Translations under genes and position numbers: made by a program
The notes under the pieces: generated by a model
Database searches by the model: none
What the model saw: the letters and a program-made list of their open reading frames with translations, nothing else
Told to the model about the DNA's origin: nothing
Assembly (NCBI RefSeq): GCF_000203975.2
Contig: NZ_AFCF02000006.1
Location: 310,001-374,000, forward strand
DNA length: 64,000 nucleotides
From: Leisingera sp. ANG1
GTDB taxonomy: Bacteria; Pseudomonadota; Alphaproteobacteria; Rhodobacterales; Rhodobacteraceae
Reading direction: 5' to 3'
Shown here: positions 8,919 to 17,593 of the stretch, piece after piece
Position numbering within the stretch: the stretch's first letter is position 1
Layout: the number at the start of each line of letters is the position of its first letter

Positions 8919-9770
8919 ATGAAGCTGCTGCGATACCGGTCGCGCGAAGGGACAAGGCCAGGACTTCTGGACAGCAGTGGTGCCATCCGGGATCTGTCAG
9001 CCCATATTCCGGACATCACCGGCCCTGTGCTGGATGACGCAACACTGGCCAGGCTGGCAGCGCTGGACAGCGCAACCCTGCCGGTCGTCGAAGGAACACC
9101 GGACTTGGAGTCTTGCGTTGGGCAAGTGGGAAAATTTCTTGGTATCGGCCTTAATTATACTGACCACGCAGAGGAAATGGGGATGGCGCTTCCCGAACAT
9201 CCGATCCTCTTCCTCAAGGCCGCCTCTTCGATAGCCGGGGCGAATGACGATGTGATCTTGCCACGCGGTTCAGTTGCTGCGGATTGGGAAGTGGAACTGG
9301 GCGTGGTGATCGGCACCGCAGCTAAGTACGTTTCCGAGGAACAGGCGCTGGACCATGTTGCTGGATATTGTGTGATCAACGATGTGTCAGAGCGGGATTT
9401 CCAGACCAAGCTGACGGGGCAATGGACCAAAGGAAAAAGCTGCGACACCTTCGGCCCCATAGGCCCTTGGCTTGTGACACGGGATGAAGTGCCAGACCCG
9501 CAGAACCTGTGGCTGACGTGTGATGTGAACGGCGAAAGGCGCCAGACTGGCAGCACCAGTCGAATGGTGTTCACTGTGGCACAGATCATTTCGCATCTGA
9601 GCCAGCTGATGACGCTGCATCCGGGTGATGTGATCGCAACCGGAACCCCGCCCGGCGTCGGCATGGGGGCCAAGCCCGAACCGGACTATCTGAAACCCGG
9701 TGATGTGATGCGCCTGGAGATCGAAGGGCTAGGAGTGCAAATTCAAAGGGTCAGAGCTGACGAGGAGTAG
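8919..9770 (+). CDS. Fumarylacetoacetate hydrolase-family protein
   Basis: A 283-aa enzyme of the FAH superfamily, which cleaves or tautomerises beta-diketo or hydroxymuconate-type acids with a divalent metal. The core shows the family hallmarks: GKFLGIGLNYTDHAEEM, the metal-binding pair in DWEVELGVVIG, then DVSERDFQ and the C-terminal TGTPPGVGMG. The ATG has a strong AAGGAAGG site. It follows the ABC-like gene by 23 bases in the same direction, so co-transcription is possible. The precise substrate cannot be read from sequence; ureidoglycolate lyase-like, acylpyruvase and 2-hydroxyhepta-2,4-diene-1,7-dioate isomerase-like activities all occur in this subgroup. Confidence 0.9.
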   Translation: MKLLRYRSREGTRPGLLDSSGAIRDLSAHIPDITGPVLDDATLARLAALDSATLPVVEGTPDLESCVGQVGKFLGIGLNYTDHAEEMGMALPEHPILFLKAASSIAGANDDVILPRGSVAADWEVELGVVIGTAAKYVSEEQALDHVAGYCVINDVSERDFQTKLTGQWTKGKSCDTFGPIGPWLVTRDEVPDPQNLWLTCDVNGERRQTGSTSRMVFTVAQIISHLSQLMTLHPGDVIATGTPPGVGMGAKPEPDYLKPGDVMRLEIEGLGVQIQRVRADEE

Positions 9771-9846
9771 ACCGCGTTGAGGCACCTCCCGGCCAACCAA
9801 ATCCGGAGTTGTTCGCTTGGCCTCAATAGGGATCGGTAGTTTACGC

Positions 9847-10131
9847 TTAGGTATCGCTGCAGAACTGTTTGTATAGCAATGCAATCATCTCTTCCGTGTT
9901 GCCGTTGTTCAATGAGTAGTAAACCGCTTTGCCTTCGCGCCGTGGCTTGACCAGCCCGTCTTCCCGCAGCCGGGCCAGCATCTGGCTCACTGCCGCCTGG
10001 CGCATATTCAATAACGCTTCCAGTTCGCTGACCGATTTTTCCCCTGCACTCAAGTAGCACAGGATCATTAGCCTTCCTTCATGTGCAAGAGTCTTGAGGA
10101 AGGCCGTTGCGGCGGCAGCACTCTCCTGCAT
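9847..10131 (-). CDS. ArsR/SmtB-family regulator with the SqrR/BigR cysteine pair
   Basis: A small winged-helix repressor (94 aa from the ATG at 10131; a longer frame with ATG at 10218 exists but has a weaker ribosome site). The recognition region reads VSELEALLNMRQAAVSQMLARLR. Cys25 (LMILCYL) and Cys91 (LYKQFCSDT) are 66 residues apart, the spacing of the redox pair in the persulfide sensors SqrR and BigR, and the ELHVCDH-type metal site of classical ArsR proteins is absent. I infer a reactive-sulfur sensor. No sulfide oxidation gene is adjacent; the neighbours are an FAH hydrolase (convergent) and an alcohol dehydrogenase. Confidence 0.82.
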   Translation of the reverse strand: MQESAAAATAFLKTLAHEGRLMILCYLSAGEKSVSELEALLNMRQAAVSQMLARLREDGLVKPRREGKAVYYSLNNGNTEEMIALLYKQFCSDT

Positions 10132-10406
10132 GTTTGCTTCCGGCGGGCTGCCGGTATTGTTTGACGGGGACACTGCTTCATTTCCTGCAATTATTTTCCC
10201 GCAGCTTGCCCCCTTCATGTGGTCAAGTCATCCAGCAGTTGCGTTTCATGCCATGATCGGCGGAGAGCCACCGGTGACATCCGTGCAATCGGCATGGCAA
10301 AGCCATCCGAGGCGATCTCCGCAAAATGAGGAAAGGCGGCAGAAGCAAGCCTTGCAATTTGCGGTGCCAAGGCTTTTGCAGCGCTTTGCCGCCGTATCCT
10401 GGGGGG

Positions 10407-11513
10407 TCAGCCAGAGGTGCTCCCACGGCTGAACACAACAACATTGCGCTTTGCGCTTCCTGTCTTCGTGTCGGCAATCGCTTCGTTGATCTGGTCCAAC
10501 GACCAGCGGCCGGAAATCAGCTCATCCAGCTTCAGCCGCCCCTGTTGATACAAATCCACAATCCAGGGAATGTCCCGTTGGATCACTGTGTCGCCCATCT
10601 TGGAACCGATCAGCCCCTGACCCAAGGCGGCGAGCACGACGGGTTCGTAAACGGCCTTCGCTCCCGAGTGCGGCATTCCGATCAGCACCGCCTTGCCGCC
10701 TCGAGTCAGGTAGCGGAGCGCCTGGTCGTAGGCCGGTATTGCGCCGACGGTGACCAGCACTGCATCCGCGCCGCGCCCGCCCAGAGCTTTCCAGGCGGCC
10801 TTCCAGGGTTTGTCTTCGGTTGCAAGAACCCCATGTGTCGCGCCGAATTCCTTTGCGGCCTCAAGTTTTTCCGGGTTCATGTCTACAGCGACGATGCGGC
10901 GGGCGCCGGCGATCCGGGCACCCTGTATGGCATTGAGGCCGACGCCGCCTGCGCCGATGACAACCACGTCCTGGCCTGCGCGCAGCCCGGCGGCATTGAC
11001 TGCCGCCCCAACACCGGTGATCACCCCGCAGGAAATCAGCGCTGCCGCGTCCTTGCTCATGTCTGCGGGGATCTTCACAATCTGACGCTGGTCCACCACA
11101 ACTTTCTCGGCAAACGCGCCGCAAGCCATCGCTTGATCCAGCGGTTCACCGCTGGACGTTCTTAGTGGTCCGTTCACAGTGTCATAGGGGGTTTCGCAGA
11201 TCACCGGCTTGCCGCCCGCGCAGGAAGGGCAGGTGCCGCAGCTGCGGATCAGTGTGACCACCACGGAATCGCCAGCGCTGAAACCCTGCACGCCTGCACC
11301 GACCCCGGAGATCACCCCGGCGGCCTCGTGGCCGTAAACCGCAGGCAGATGCCCGCCCCAGGCGCCTTCGGCAAAGGAAATGTCACTGTGGCAGATTGCA
11401 ACCGCGTCCAGCGTGACCTCGACTTCACCCGTGCCGGGCGGCGCCAGCTGCACGTCCTCGATGACCAGCGGGGCGCCGAATTCATGGCAGACAGCGGCTT
11501 TGATGGTTTGCAT
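10407..11513 (-). CDS. Zinc-dependent alcohol dehydrogenase (MDR family)
   Basis: A 368-aa medium-chain dehydrogenase/reductase that should oxidise an alcohol with NAD. Catalytic zinc ligands appear as AICHSD, YGHEAAG and SCGVITG; the structural zinc site is the four-cysteine run CGTCPSCAGGKPVIC; the nucleotide-binding loop is GAGGVGLNA followed by an acidic residue in VAVDMNPEKL, consistent with NAD preference. The pattern is close to class III-like and mycothiol/Rxyl_3153-type dehydrogenases. It is monocistronic, 124 bases downstream of pcaB on the same strand, so it may be expressed with the aromatic-degradation genes. Substrate unknown. Confidence 0.9.
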   Translation of the reverse strand: MQTIKAAVCHEFGAPLVIEDVQLAPPGTGEVEVTLDAVAICHSDISFAEGAWGGHLPAVYGHEAAGVISGVGAGVQGFSAGDSVVVTLIRSCGTCPSCAGGKPVICETPYDTVNGPLRTSSGEPLDQAMACGAFAEKVVVDQRQIVKIPADMSKDAAALISCGVITGVGAAVNAAGLRAGQDVVVIGAGGVGLNAIQGARIAGARRIVAVDMNPEKLEAAKEFGATHGVLATEDKPWKAAWKALGGRGADAVLVTVGAIPAYDQALRYLTRGGKAVLIGMPHSGAKAVYEPVVLAALGQGLIGSKMGDTVIQRDIPWIVDLYQQGRLKLDELISGRWSLDQINEAIADTKTGSAKRNVVVFSRGSTSG

Positions 11514-11637
11514 GATTATCCTCCCCGTTTGCAGTCAGGGTGACGCGCCGGGGTGGTTGCATCAAGCGGGAATGTGCAGGGCGGGACGCGTTGTAACGTC
11601 ACGGAAGTCGCCCTGCGCGCTGCCGGGCGCAATCCTG

Positions 11638-12975
11638 TCAGGGATTGCGCAGGTTGCCGGTTTTCTTGCTGAACTGAAGGGCCTCCCAGGGGGCATGGCC
11701 CATCTGCCTGGCGGGGGCAAACAAGGCATCCGAATCCAGGTCCGGATAGTCCCGCGCCACAAGATCCCGCAGCGGGGTTTGCGAGGCCTGAGCCTCCTGG
11801 CACAAGGTTTTGACCGCCGCCTGGGCATCGGGCCGCGGCATTTGTCCAGCCAGGATAAAGCTCAGCGCTTCGGCGTGGATCAGGCCCAGCCCGGACGACA
11901 GCGCGGCCGCCATGGCCTCAGCGCGCGGCGCAATGCTCGCGCACAGCTCCTTTCCGGTTCTTGCGGCAGCTGCCGCACCCAGAACGATCTGAGGCAGGCA
12001 CATCCATTCGGTGAACCAGGCCGCACCGTCGCGCTGATGCTGCTGCATTGAGGCGCCCTGAAGGACAGAGAACAAGCCGCTGCCCTGCCGGGCCAGCGCC
12101 GCCAGCATCGAGGGGAACACCGGGTTCTGCTTCTGCGGCATGGTGGAAGAGGCGCCGGCTCCGCCGAGCGAAATCTCCTGAACCCCGCTTTGCGCCAGCG
12201 CAGTGCAGTCTTCGCCGATTTTGCCAAAGGCCAGTGTCACGCGGAGCATCCAGTCCGCGATGCGCAGCACCGGTGTGCGGTCGGTGTGCCAGCTGCGCCC
12301 CGGATCCTGCAAGGCCAGCCCCCTTGCCATGGCGGCGCGTACCTCTGCCGCCTTCATTCCCAGCGCGCTGGACGTGCCCGCCGCGCCGGACAGGGACACC
12401 ATCAGGCAGGATTGCCGCAATCCGGGCAGCTCTTCCAGCAGGTTCAGCAGCGGGGTGCCCCAAGCCGCCGCCACCGCGCCGAAGCTGGTAGGGGTTGCAT
12501 GCTGCCCGTAGGTGCGGGCGGCCATCGGCAGCTCCGCATGCATCTTGGCGAGTTTGCTAAGCGATAGCACCGCGGCCTTCACGTCCGCCTCGACCAGCGC
12601 CAGAACTTGACGCAGCCGTAGCATCAGGGCGCTATCCATGATGTCTTGCGAGGTCGCGCCCCAATGCACGTACTGAGCATGCTCGGGCGCCTTCATTTCT
12701 TCGCGAAACGCGGCCACCAGCCCCGGCACCGGCACGCCGTTCTGCCCCGCGGGCCGTTTAAGCACGCCCGGGTCAACGGCGATCTCGACCACAGCGCGTC
12801 CGATCGCGGCGGCACTTTCCTGCGGGATCACACCTGCCTCGCCTTGCGCCTTGGCCAGCGCACCCTCCACCAGCAGCATGGCGCGTACTTCGGCACTGTC
12901 TGAAAACAGGCGGCTGGCTTCGCCGCTGCTGAATAGGCCGCTATAGATTTGGCTGTCAAAGACAGAACCTGCCAT
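11638..12975 (-). CDS. pcaB: 3-carboxy-cis,cis-muconate cycloisomerase
   Basis: Converts beta-carboxy-cis,cis-muconate to gamma-carboxymuconolactone in the protocatechuate branch of the beta-ketoadipate pathway; cytosolic, fumarase/aspartase superfamily. The 445-aa product has the superfamily signature loop GGAGASSTMPQKQNP, the TGxTSQDIMD-like HWGATSQDIMDSAL segment and the GQHATPTSFG block characteristic of PcaB. Its ATG overlaps the TGA of the preceding hydrolase by one base, so the two are translationally coupled. With pcaD upstream this makes a partial pca cluster; pcaC and pcaGH are not in the window. Confidence 0.93.
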   Translation of the reverse strand: MAGSVFDSQIYSGLFSSGEASRLFSDSAEVRAMLLVEGALAKAQGEAGVIPQESAAAIGRAVVEIAVDPGVLKRPAGQNGVPVPGLVAAFREEMKAPEHAQYVHWGATSQDIMDSALMLRLRQVLALVEADVKAAVLSLSKLAKMHAELPMAARTYGQHATPTSFGAVAAAWGTPLLNLLEELPGLRQSCLMVSLSGAAGTSSALGMKAAEVRAAMARGLALQDPGRSWHTDRTPVLRIADWMLRVTLAFGKIGEDCTALAQSGVQEISLGGAGASSTMPQKQNPVFPSMLAALARQGSGLFSVLQGASMQQHQRDGAAWFTEWMCLPQIVLGAAAAARTGKELCASIAPRAEAMAAALSSGLGLIHAEALSFILAGQMPRPDAQAAVKTLCQEAQASQTPLRDLVARDYPDLDSDALFAPARQMGHAPWEALQFSKKTGNLRNP

Positions 12976-13685
12976 CAGAAGTCCTTTGCAATCTGCCCCA
13001 TCAGCTCTGCCAGACCTTCTGGGTCGGCGAAGAAGGGCGAATGGGATGTGTTCAAATCATGTGCCCGCCCGGGCGGCAGGCGGGCCGCCATCTGAGCCTG
13101 GTATTCCGGCGGAATGACCCGGTCTTTGGTGCAGCGGATGTAGGTTTTGGGCATGCCCTCGAACCGTTCGCTCAGGCGGAGCGGCGTGTCCTGCGGCAGG
13201 ATTGGCTGTGCACAGAGGTTTTCCATGGCAAAGCGCACCGCTTCGGCCGGACAGTCGTGATAGAACAGGTCCGGCGTGGTCTCCGGCACCAGGCTGTATG
13301 CGGTGCCTGCCTCGTTCTTGCGGGTCGCGCCTTCCAGGGTCTGCCGGGGCCCTGCCTTGCGCATGCCGATAAGGGACATGCCGCTGACCGGCAGATAGGC
13401 GCAAAGGTAGATCAGCCCGCGCAATCGCTCTGGATGCGCCTCTGCGGCCGCAGAAATGGGAAAACCGCCCCAGGAATGCCCGACGATCAGGGTGTCAGGA
13501 GTGGAGGCTGCGGCAATTGCCTCTGCCGTTTCGGCCAATGTGACCCCTGCGGGATCGCGCCCGTCGGCATGGCCGGGCAGGCTCGTGGTGCGGGCCGTGT
13601 GGCCGCGGGCCTCCAGCGCCGGGATCACATCGCGCCAGCACCAGGGGCCGTGGCAGGAACCATGAACAAGAAGAAACTCAGCCAA
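12975..13685 (-). CDS. Alpha/beta hydrolase of the esterase/hydroxynitrile lyase-like group
   Basis: A 236-aa alpha/beta hydrolase. It begins with the oxyanion-region motif LLVHGSCHGPWCWRD typical of plant methylesterase/hydroxynitrile-lyase-like proteins and their bacterial EstC relatives; the nucleophile elbow is GHSWGG and the likely catalytic histidine is in NTSHSPFF near the C terminus. The only start that fits is TTG at 13685, which overlaps the end of pcaD by 8 bases, and its stop overlaps the pcaB start. Its position between pcaD and pcaB suggests it hydrolyses an ester or lactone feeding the pathway, but the substrate is not known. Confidence 0.85.
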   Translation of the reverse strand: MAEFLLVHGSCHGPWCWRDVIPALEARGHTARTTSLPGHADGRDPAGVTLAETAEAIAAASTPDTLIVGHSWGGFPISAAAEAHPERLRGLIYLCAYLPVSGMSLIGMRKAGPRQTLEGATRKNEAGTAYSLVPETTPDLFYHDCPAEAVRFAMENLCAQPILPQDTPLRLSERFEGMPKTYIRCTKDRVIPPEYQAQMAARLPPGRAHDLNTSHSPFFADPEGLAELMGQIAKDF

Positions 13686-14469
13686 TGTGTCCGGTCTCCC
13701 TCAGGAAGGCCGTCAGGCGCTCAGCGTATTCATCCGGCTGCTCGACACAGGGAATGTGGCCCGCGCGCCGGATCAGGTGGAATTGGCTGCCTGGGATCAG
13801 GTTCACCGTCTCGCGCACCAGGTCGGGCGGGGTGGAGCCGTCTTCTGATCCTGCGATGCCCAGGCAGGGCAGCCTCAGCCCGCTGGTGGGAGTATAGAAG
13901 TCGGTGCCCGCAATTGCCGCGCAGCAGCCTGCGTAGCCGTCGCGCGATTGCTGCACCAGCATATTGCGCCACAATTGCAGCTCAGGCGTGGCACGGAAAC
14001 CGCGGGCAAACCAGCGCTCCATCACTGCATCGGCCAGCGCCTCGATGCCGTCTCTTTGAACGGCCTGGACGCGCTCTTTCCACATCTCGGCGGTGCCGAT
14101 CTTGGCGGCGGTGTTTGACAGCACTAGCGCACGGATCTGGTCCAGCCGCTTCACCGCCAGTCCCTGCGCGATCATGCCGCCGATCGACAGGCCCACGAAC
14201 ATGCAGTCGCGCACCTCCAGGTGGTCCATCAGCCGCTCCGCATCTCGCACCAGCGCACCCATCGAGTACGGTGCAGATGGGCAGGAGGACAGTCCGTGCC
14301 CGCGCTTGTCATACCGGATGATGCGCAGGCCTGACGGAAGCCGCTTTACCACAGCATCCCAGACCCTCAGGTCCGTGCCGAGCGAGTTGGCAAACACGAT
14401 GGGGGCGCCGCCTGCGTCACCGTCAACGCGGTAGTGAAGCTGGACATCGCCCAGGTCTGCAATCTGCAT
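13678..14469 (-). CDS. pcaD: 3-oxoadipate enol-lactonase
   Basis: Hydrolyses beta-ketoadipate enol-lactone to beta-ketoadipate. The 263-aa product is an alpha/beta hydrolase of typical PcaD length beginning MQIADLGDVQLHYRVDG, with FANSLGTDLRVWD (oxyanion hole), nucleophile elbow GLSIGG, and the C-terminal histidine in RRAGHIPCVEQP. The ATG at 14469 is chosen because the longer frame upstream has no homologous sequence. It is the first gene of a three-gene leftward operon (pcaD, esterase-like hydrolase, pcaB) with overlapping reading frames. No regulator (PcaQ/PcaR type) lies next to it. Confidence 0.88.
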   Translation of the reverse strand: MQIADLGDVQLHYRVDGDAGGAPIVFANSLGTDLRVWDAVVKRLPSGLRIIRYDKRGHGLSSCPSAPYSMGALVRDAERLMDHLEVRDCMFVGLSIGGMIAQGLAVKRLDQIRALVLSNTAAKIGTAEMWKERVQAVQRDGIEALADAVMERWFARGFRATPELQLWRNMLVQQSRDGYAGCCAAIAGTDFYTPTSGLRLPCLGIAGSEDGSTPPDLVRETVNLIPGSQFHLIRRAGHIPCVEQPDEYAERLTAFLRETGHIG

Positions 14470-14539
14470 GGGGTACCTCGTTTCTGCTCCGCCGCAGTCT
14501 ACCTGTGCCGGGGCAGGGAGGTAAAGCAATCGGCAGGGC

Positions 14540-15736
14540 TCAGCCGTGCAGCTCCATATGGGCCATGATTTGGCCATGGTCCGAGGCCAGCTTGTTGTAC
14601 GGCGCCTCCGGGTGGCTGCCATCGGTCAGATGGTCGTTGAAGACGCTGTAATAGTGCATCTTGCCGACCGCCCCGCGCCAGTCCGGGTCGAAATGGCGGG
14701 ACATGTAGATCTGGTCAATGCTTTCATGCACGCCGCCAAAGGCCGTGGTGTAGACCACGTCGCGCAACGATTTTTTCAGGAACATTTTTTCAGCTGACCG
14801 CAAGCGCACCCGGTCGATGGCCTCGCGGATCTGCGCGTCCTCGGCCTCGCTGTAGCGGTCGCCCGGGTGCTGTGCATCGTGGCGCAGCATCCAGGTGTAG
14901 TTCCTGAATGGCACCTCACCGGAGATGATCTCGCTGCTGACCGCATGTTCGCCGTCATTGAAATCCCCCAGCACCATCACCGGCCGACCCTGTTCCAGCT
15001 CGTCCAGCACCGCCCGGCGCAGCACCCAGGCTTCTCCCATCCGCCGCAAGGCCGCGCGCAGTGCACCCATCGCCCGGCCGGCAGCATCATAGGCCGTCAG
15101 CACGGTTTCGGGCGGGTAGGGGGCGCCTTGAGGTTTGATGTATTCACCCAGTTTTGATTTCAGATGGCAGTTGAAGACGCTGATAACCTGATCGCCAACG
15201 GGCACCCGCACCTTGAGGATCGGGCGCGACAAACGGCGCAGGGTATAGAAACCCGCGTCTTCTTCTTCGCCCAGGCAGGCCATCGGAATATCCAGCGGCT
15301 GCGCGAGATCCTGGATCACTTCGGGCTCGCCCTCGAAACCAAAACGCGACAGCACCGCCAGACCGGGGCGCCGTCTGCCCGGTTCGTCCGTGTCATTGAG
15401 GTTGGGGGCAAAAGCCAGCTCTGCCTCGGCATAGGAGCCATAGGCCAGCTTCCGGAAAATCGCCTTGCGGTGATAGCGTTTGGTTGTGTCCGGAATACTG
15501 GCCGCATTCGCCTCTGCCCCGCGGCGGTCCGTTTCCGCAATCACCTGCCGCAGCGGCGCTTCCTCAAAAACTTCCTGAAACCCGACAATATCCGCATTCA
15601 GCGTCAGCAGCTGGTCGGCCATCCAATCGGCCTTCCAAGCGTATTCTTCCGGCGTATAGGTTTGAAAGCGGTAGTATTCCCGCTCCGGGCCGATCAGGTT
15701 TTTGACGTTGAACGAGGCGATGGTGAAACGTGTCAT
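14540..15736 (-). CDS. Endonuclease/exonuclease/phosphatase-fold protein
   Basis: A 398-aa member of the DNase I/inositol-phosphatase fold. The metal and catalytic motifs are present in order: SFNVKNL near the N terminus, GFQEVFEE (catalytic Glu), VFNCHLKS, VLGDFND and the C-terminal ASDHGQIMAH. No signal peptide is seen at the chosen ATG (15736), so the protein appears cytosolic. Whether it cuts nucleic acid or phosphoesters of small molecules cannot be told. It lies 70 bases upstream of pcaD on the same strand and may be the first gene of the same transcript, although nothing in the sequence suggests a role in aromatic breakdown. Confidence 0.82.
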   Translation of the reverse strand: MTRFTIASFNVKNLIGPEREYYRFQTYTPEEYAWKADWMADQLLTLNADIVGFQEVFEEAPLRQVIAETDRRGAEANAASIPDTTKRYHRKAIFRKLAYGSYAEAELAFAPNLNDTDEPGRRRPGLAVLSRFGFEGEPEVIQDLAQPLDIPMACLGEEEDAGFYTLRRLSRPILKVRVPVGDQVISVFNCHLKSKLGEYIKPQGAPYPPETVLTAYDAAGRAMGALRAALRRMGEAWVLRRAVLDELEQGRPVMVLGDFNDGEHAVSSEIISGEVPFRNYTWMLRHDAQHPGDRYSEAEDAQIREAIDRVRLRSAEKMFLKKSLRDVVYTTAFGGVHESIDQIYMSRHFDPDWRGAVGKMHYYSVFNDHLTDGSHPEAPYNKLASDHGQIMAHMELHG

Positions 15737-15781
15737 GACGTGTCCCCTTGGCTGCCACGCGGACAATCACGCGGTCAGGGC

Positions 15782-16759
15782 TCAAGCATAGCGCGAGAGC
15801 GCCTCCCGGAACAGCTCTGCATCCACATTGCCGCCTGTGGCGACGGCAATCACTGCCTCACCATCGATCTGATCCGCATGGAACAGGGCCGCCGCCAAGG
15901 AAGCCGCGCCTCCGGGCTCCAGCACGATCTTCAGACGCAAGAAAGCAAACGCCATGGCCTGCAGCGCTTCGTCCTCGGTGATCACAATGCCCGGCCCACA
16001 CAGGCGGCTGAGGATGGGGAAGGTGATCTCGCCTGGTTGCGGTGTCAGGATCGCATCGCAGATGGAGCCGGACAAACCGGGGTTCTGCCGGATCTCGCCT
16101 GCCGCCAGCGACCGGGTCACATCGTCAAACCCCTCCGGCTCCACCGGCCGCACCCGCAGGCCCGGCGCACGAGCTTCCAGCGCCAGGGCGATCCCCGAAG
16201 ACAACCCGCCGCCGCCGCAGTTGACCAGCACTTCCGCCTTGGCGATGCCCGCAGTTGCGGCCTGCTCCGCAATCTCCAGCCCGCAGGTGCCCTGGCCGGC
16301 AATCACCAGCGGTTCGTCATAGGGTTTGATCAGCGTCAGCCCGCGTTCCTCGGCGTATTTGGCGCCTGCCGCCTCACGGCTTTCCCCGCCTGCGCGGTCG
16401 TAAAGCACTACTTCCGCGCCCAGATCGCGGGTGTTCCGGATCTTCAGCTGAGGCGCGTCAGCCGGCATCACGATCACCGCAGGCGTGCCGTGCGCCTTGG
16501 CTGCCGCGGCCACCCCCTGCGCGTGGTTGCCGCTGGAATAGGCGATCACCCCGCGTTTGCGTTCTTCTTCACCCAGTGCCGAGACCGCCGACCAGCCGCC
16601 GCGGAACTTGAAGGAGCCGGTGTGCTGCAGGCATTCCGCCTTCACCAGCAGGCGCCGTCCGGCAATCTCGTCCAGAAACGGCGAGGACAGCAGCGGGGTC
16701 GTGCGGGCATGGCCCTTCAGCCGCTCCGCCGCGGCTTTGATCATGGCAATTGAGGTCAT
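15782..16759 (-). CDS. Threonine/serine dehydratase-like PLP enzyme
   Basis: Fold-type II PLP enzyme of 325 aa, similar to biosynthetic/catabolic threonine ammonia-lyase and serine racemase. The PLP lysine is in HTGSFKFRGGW, followed by SSGNHAQGVA, the phosphate-binding glycine loop CGGGGLSSG, and ending ATGGNVD. There is no C-terminal ACT-like regulatory domain, so it is the short form rather than full-length IlvA. The ATG at 16759 overlaps the stop of the upstream hydrolase by four bases (ATGA), marking the last gene of a HAD-hydrolase-dehydratase operon. Substrate could be threonine, serine or a hydroxyaspartate-type amino acid. Confidence 0.87.
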   Translation of the reverse strand: MTSIAMIKAAAERLKGHARTTPLLSSPFLDEIAGRRLLVKAECLQHTGSFKFRGGWSAVSALGEEERKRGVIAYSSGNHAQGVAAAAKAHGTPAVIVMPADAPQLKIRNTRDLGAEVVLYDRAGGESREAAGAKYAEERGLTLIKPYDEPLVIAGQGTCGLEIAEQAATAGIAKAEVLVNCGGGGLSSGIALALEARAPGLRVRPVEPEGFDDVTRSLAAGEIRQNPGLSGSICDAILTPQPGEITFPILSRLCGPGIVITEDEALQAMAFAFLRLKIVLEPGGAASLAAALFHADQIDGEAVIAVATGGNVDAELFREALSRYA

Positions 16760-17586
16760 TTGATCCGGTCCAGAACTGAATGGATGAGGGCGAGCGCCTC
16801 CGGCTCGTCCAGAAAGGGCACATGGCCGCGGTTGGCAATTTCCGCTGTCTTCAAAGCGGTCAGGCGGTTCTGCATCTCTGCAAAGGTTTCTGTACTCAGA
16901 ATGTCGGAATTCGCGCCGCGGATCACGCCGCAGGGCAGGCCGTCCAGCGCCAGGAACAGCGGCCACAGATCCGGTGGCGGACCTGCTTCGGCTTGCGCCA
17001 GCAATGCATCGCGCAGGCGCGGGTCATAGCGCAAAGAAAGCCCTTCGGGCGTTTCATCGTAGAAGGTTTCAACCTCCTCCCGCCAGCGGGCAGGGGGGAC
17101 GTCCGGAAAGGCGGGCGCCATCAGCGCGCCGAGCGTCTCCGCGGCCTGGTCCCAGCTCTTTGCCGCCGGACGGCGGCCCACATATTCCATGATCCGTGAA
17201 ATGCCGCCGGGCGGGATTTCCGGGCCGACGTCATTCAGGATTACTGCTGACAACCTGTCTTTCGCCATGGCCGCCAGCGTCATTGCCACCAGCCCGCCGC
17301 GCGAAGTGCCAAGGATGGAAACTTGGCCGAGGCCCAGGTGGCCAAGCAGCTCAAGAACATCCTGCGCCTCCCGCAGAACGTTGTAGTTCATGAAGTCCGG
17401 ATCGTGATCCGACTGTCCGCGTCCGCGCGCGTCCAGGGTGATCATCCGGAAATTCGCGGCATGCGGCGCAAAATAGCGGAAGTCCCGGCTGTCGCGGGTC
17501 AGGCCCGCCAAACAGAGCAGAGGCAGGCCTTTTCCGGTATCTGTGTAGTGCAGGCGCAGCCCGTCCGAAGTGTCAAAGAATGGCAT
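16756..17586 (-). CDS. Alpha/beta hydrolase
   Basis: A 276-aa alpha/beta hydrolase with HYTDTGKGLPLLCLAGLTRDSRDF at the oxyanion side, nucleophile elbow GTSRGG, and catalytic histidine in NRGHVPFLDEP. It belongs to the broad group that includes haloacetate dehalogenases, enol-lactonases and esterases. Start is ATG 17586; a TTG at 17607, which would overlap the HAD stop, is an alternative. It sits between a type II haloacid dehalogenase gene and a dehydratase gene in one operon, which raises the possibility of a small catabolic route, but no specific substrate is supported. Confidence 0.84.
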   Translation of the reverse strand: MPFFDTSDGLRLHYTDTGKGLPLLCLAGLTRDSRDFRYFAPHAANFRMITLDARGRGQSDHDPDFMNYNVLREAQDVLELLGHLGLGQVSILGTSRGGLVAMTLAAMAKDRLSAVILNDVGPEIPPGGISRIMEYVGRRPAAKSWDQAAETLGALMAPAFPDVPPARWREEVETFYDETPEGLSLRYDPRLRDALLAQAEAGPPPDLWPLFLALDGLPCGVIRGANSDILSTETFAEMQNRLTALKTAEIANRGHVPFLDEPEALALIHSVLDRIK

Positions 17587-17593
17587 CTGCGGT

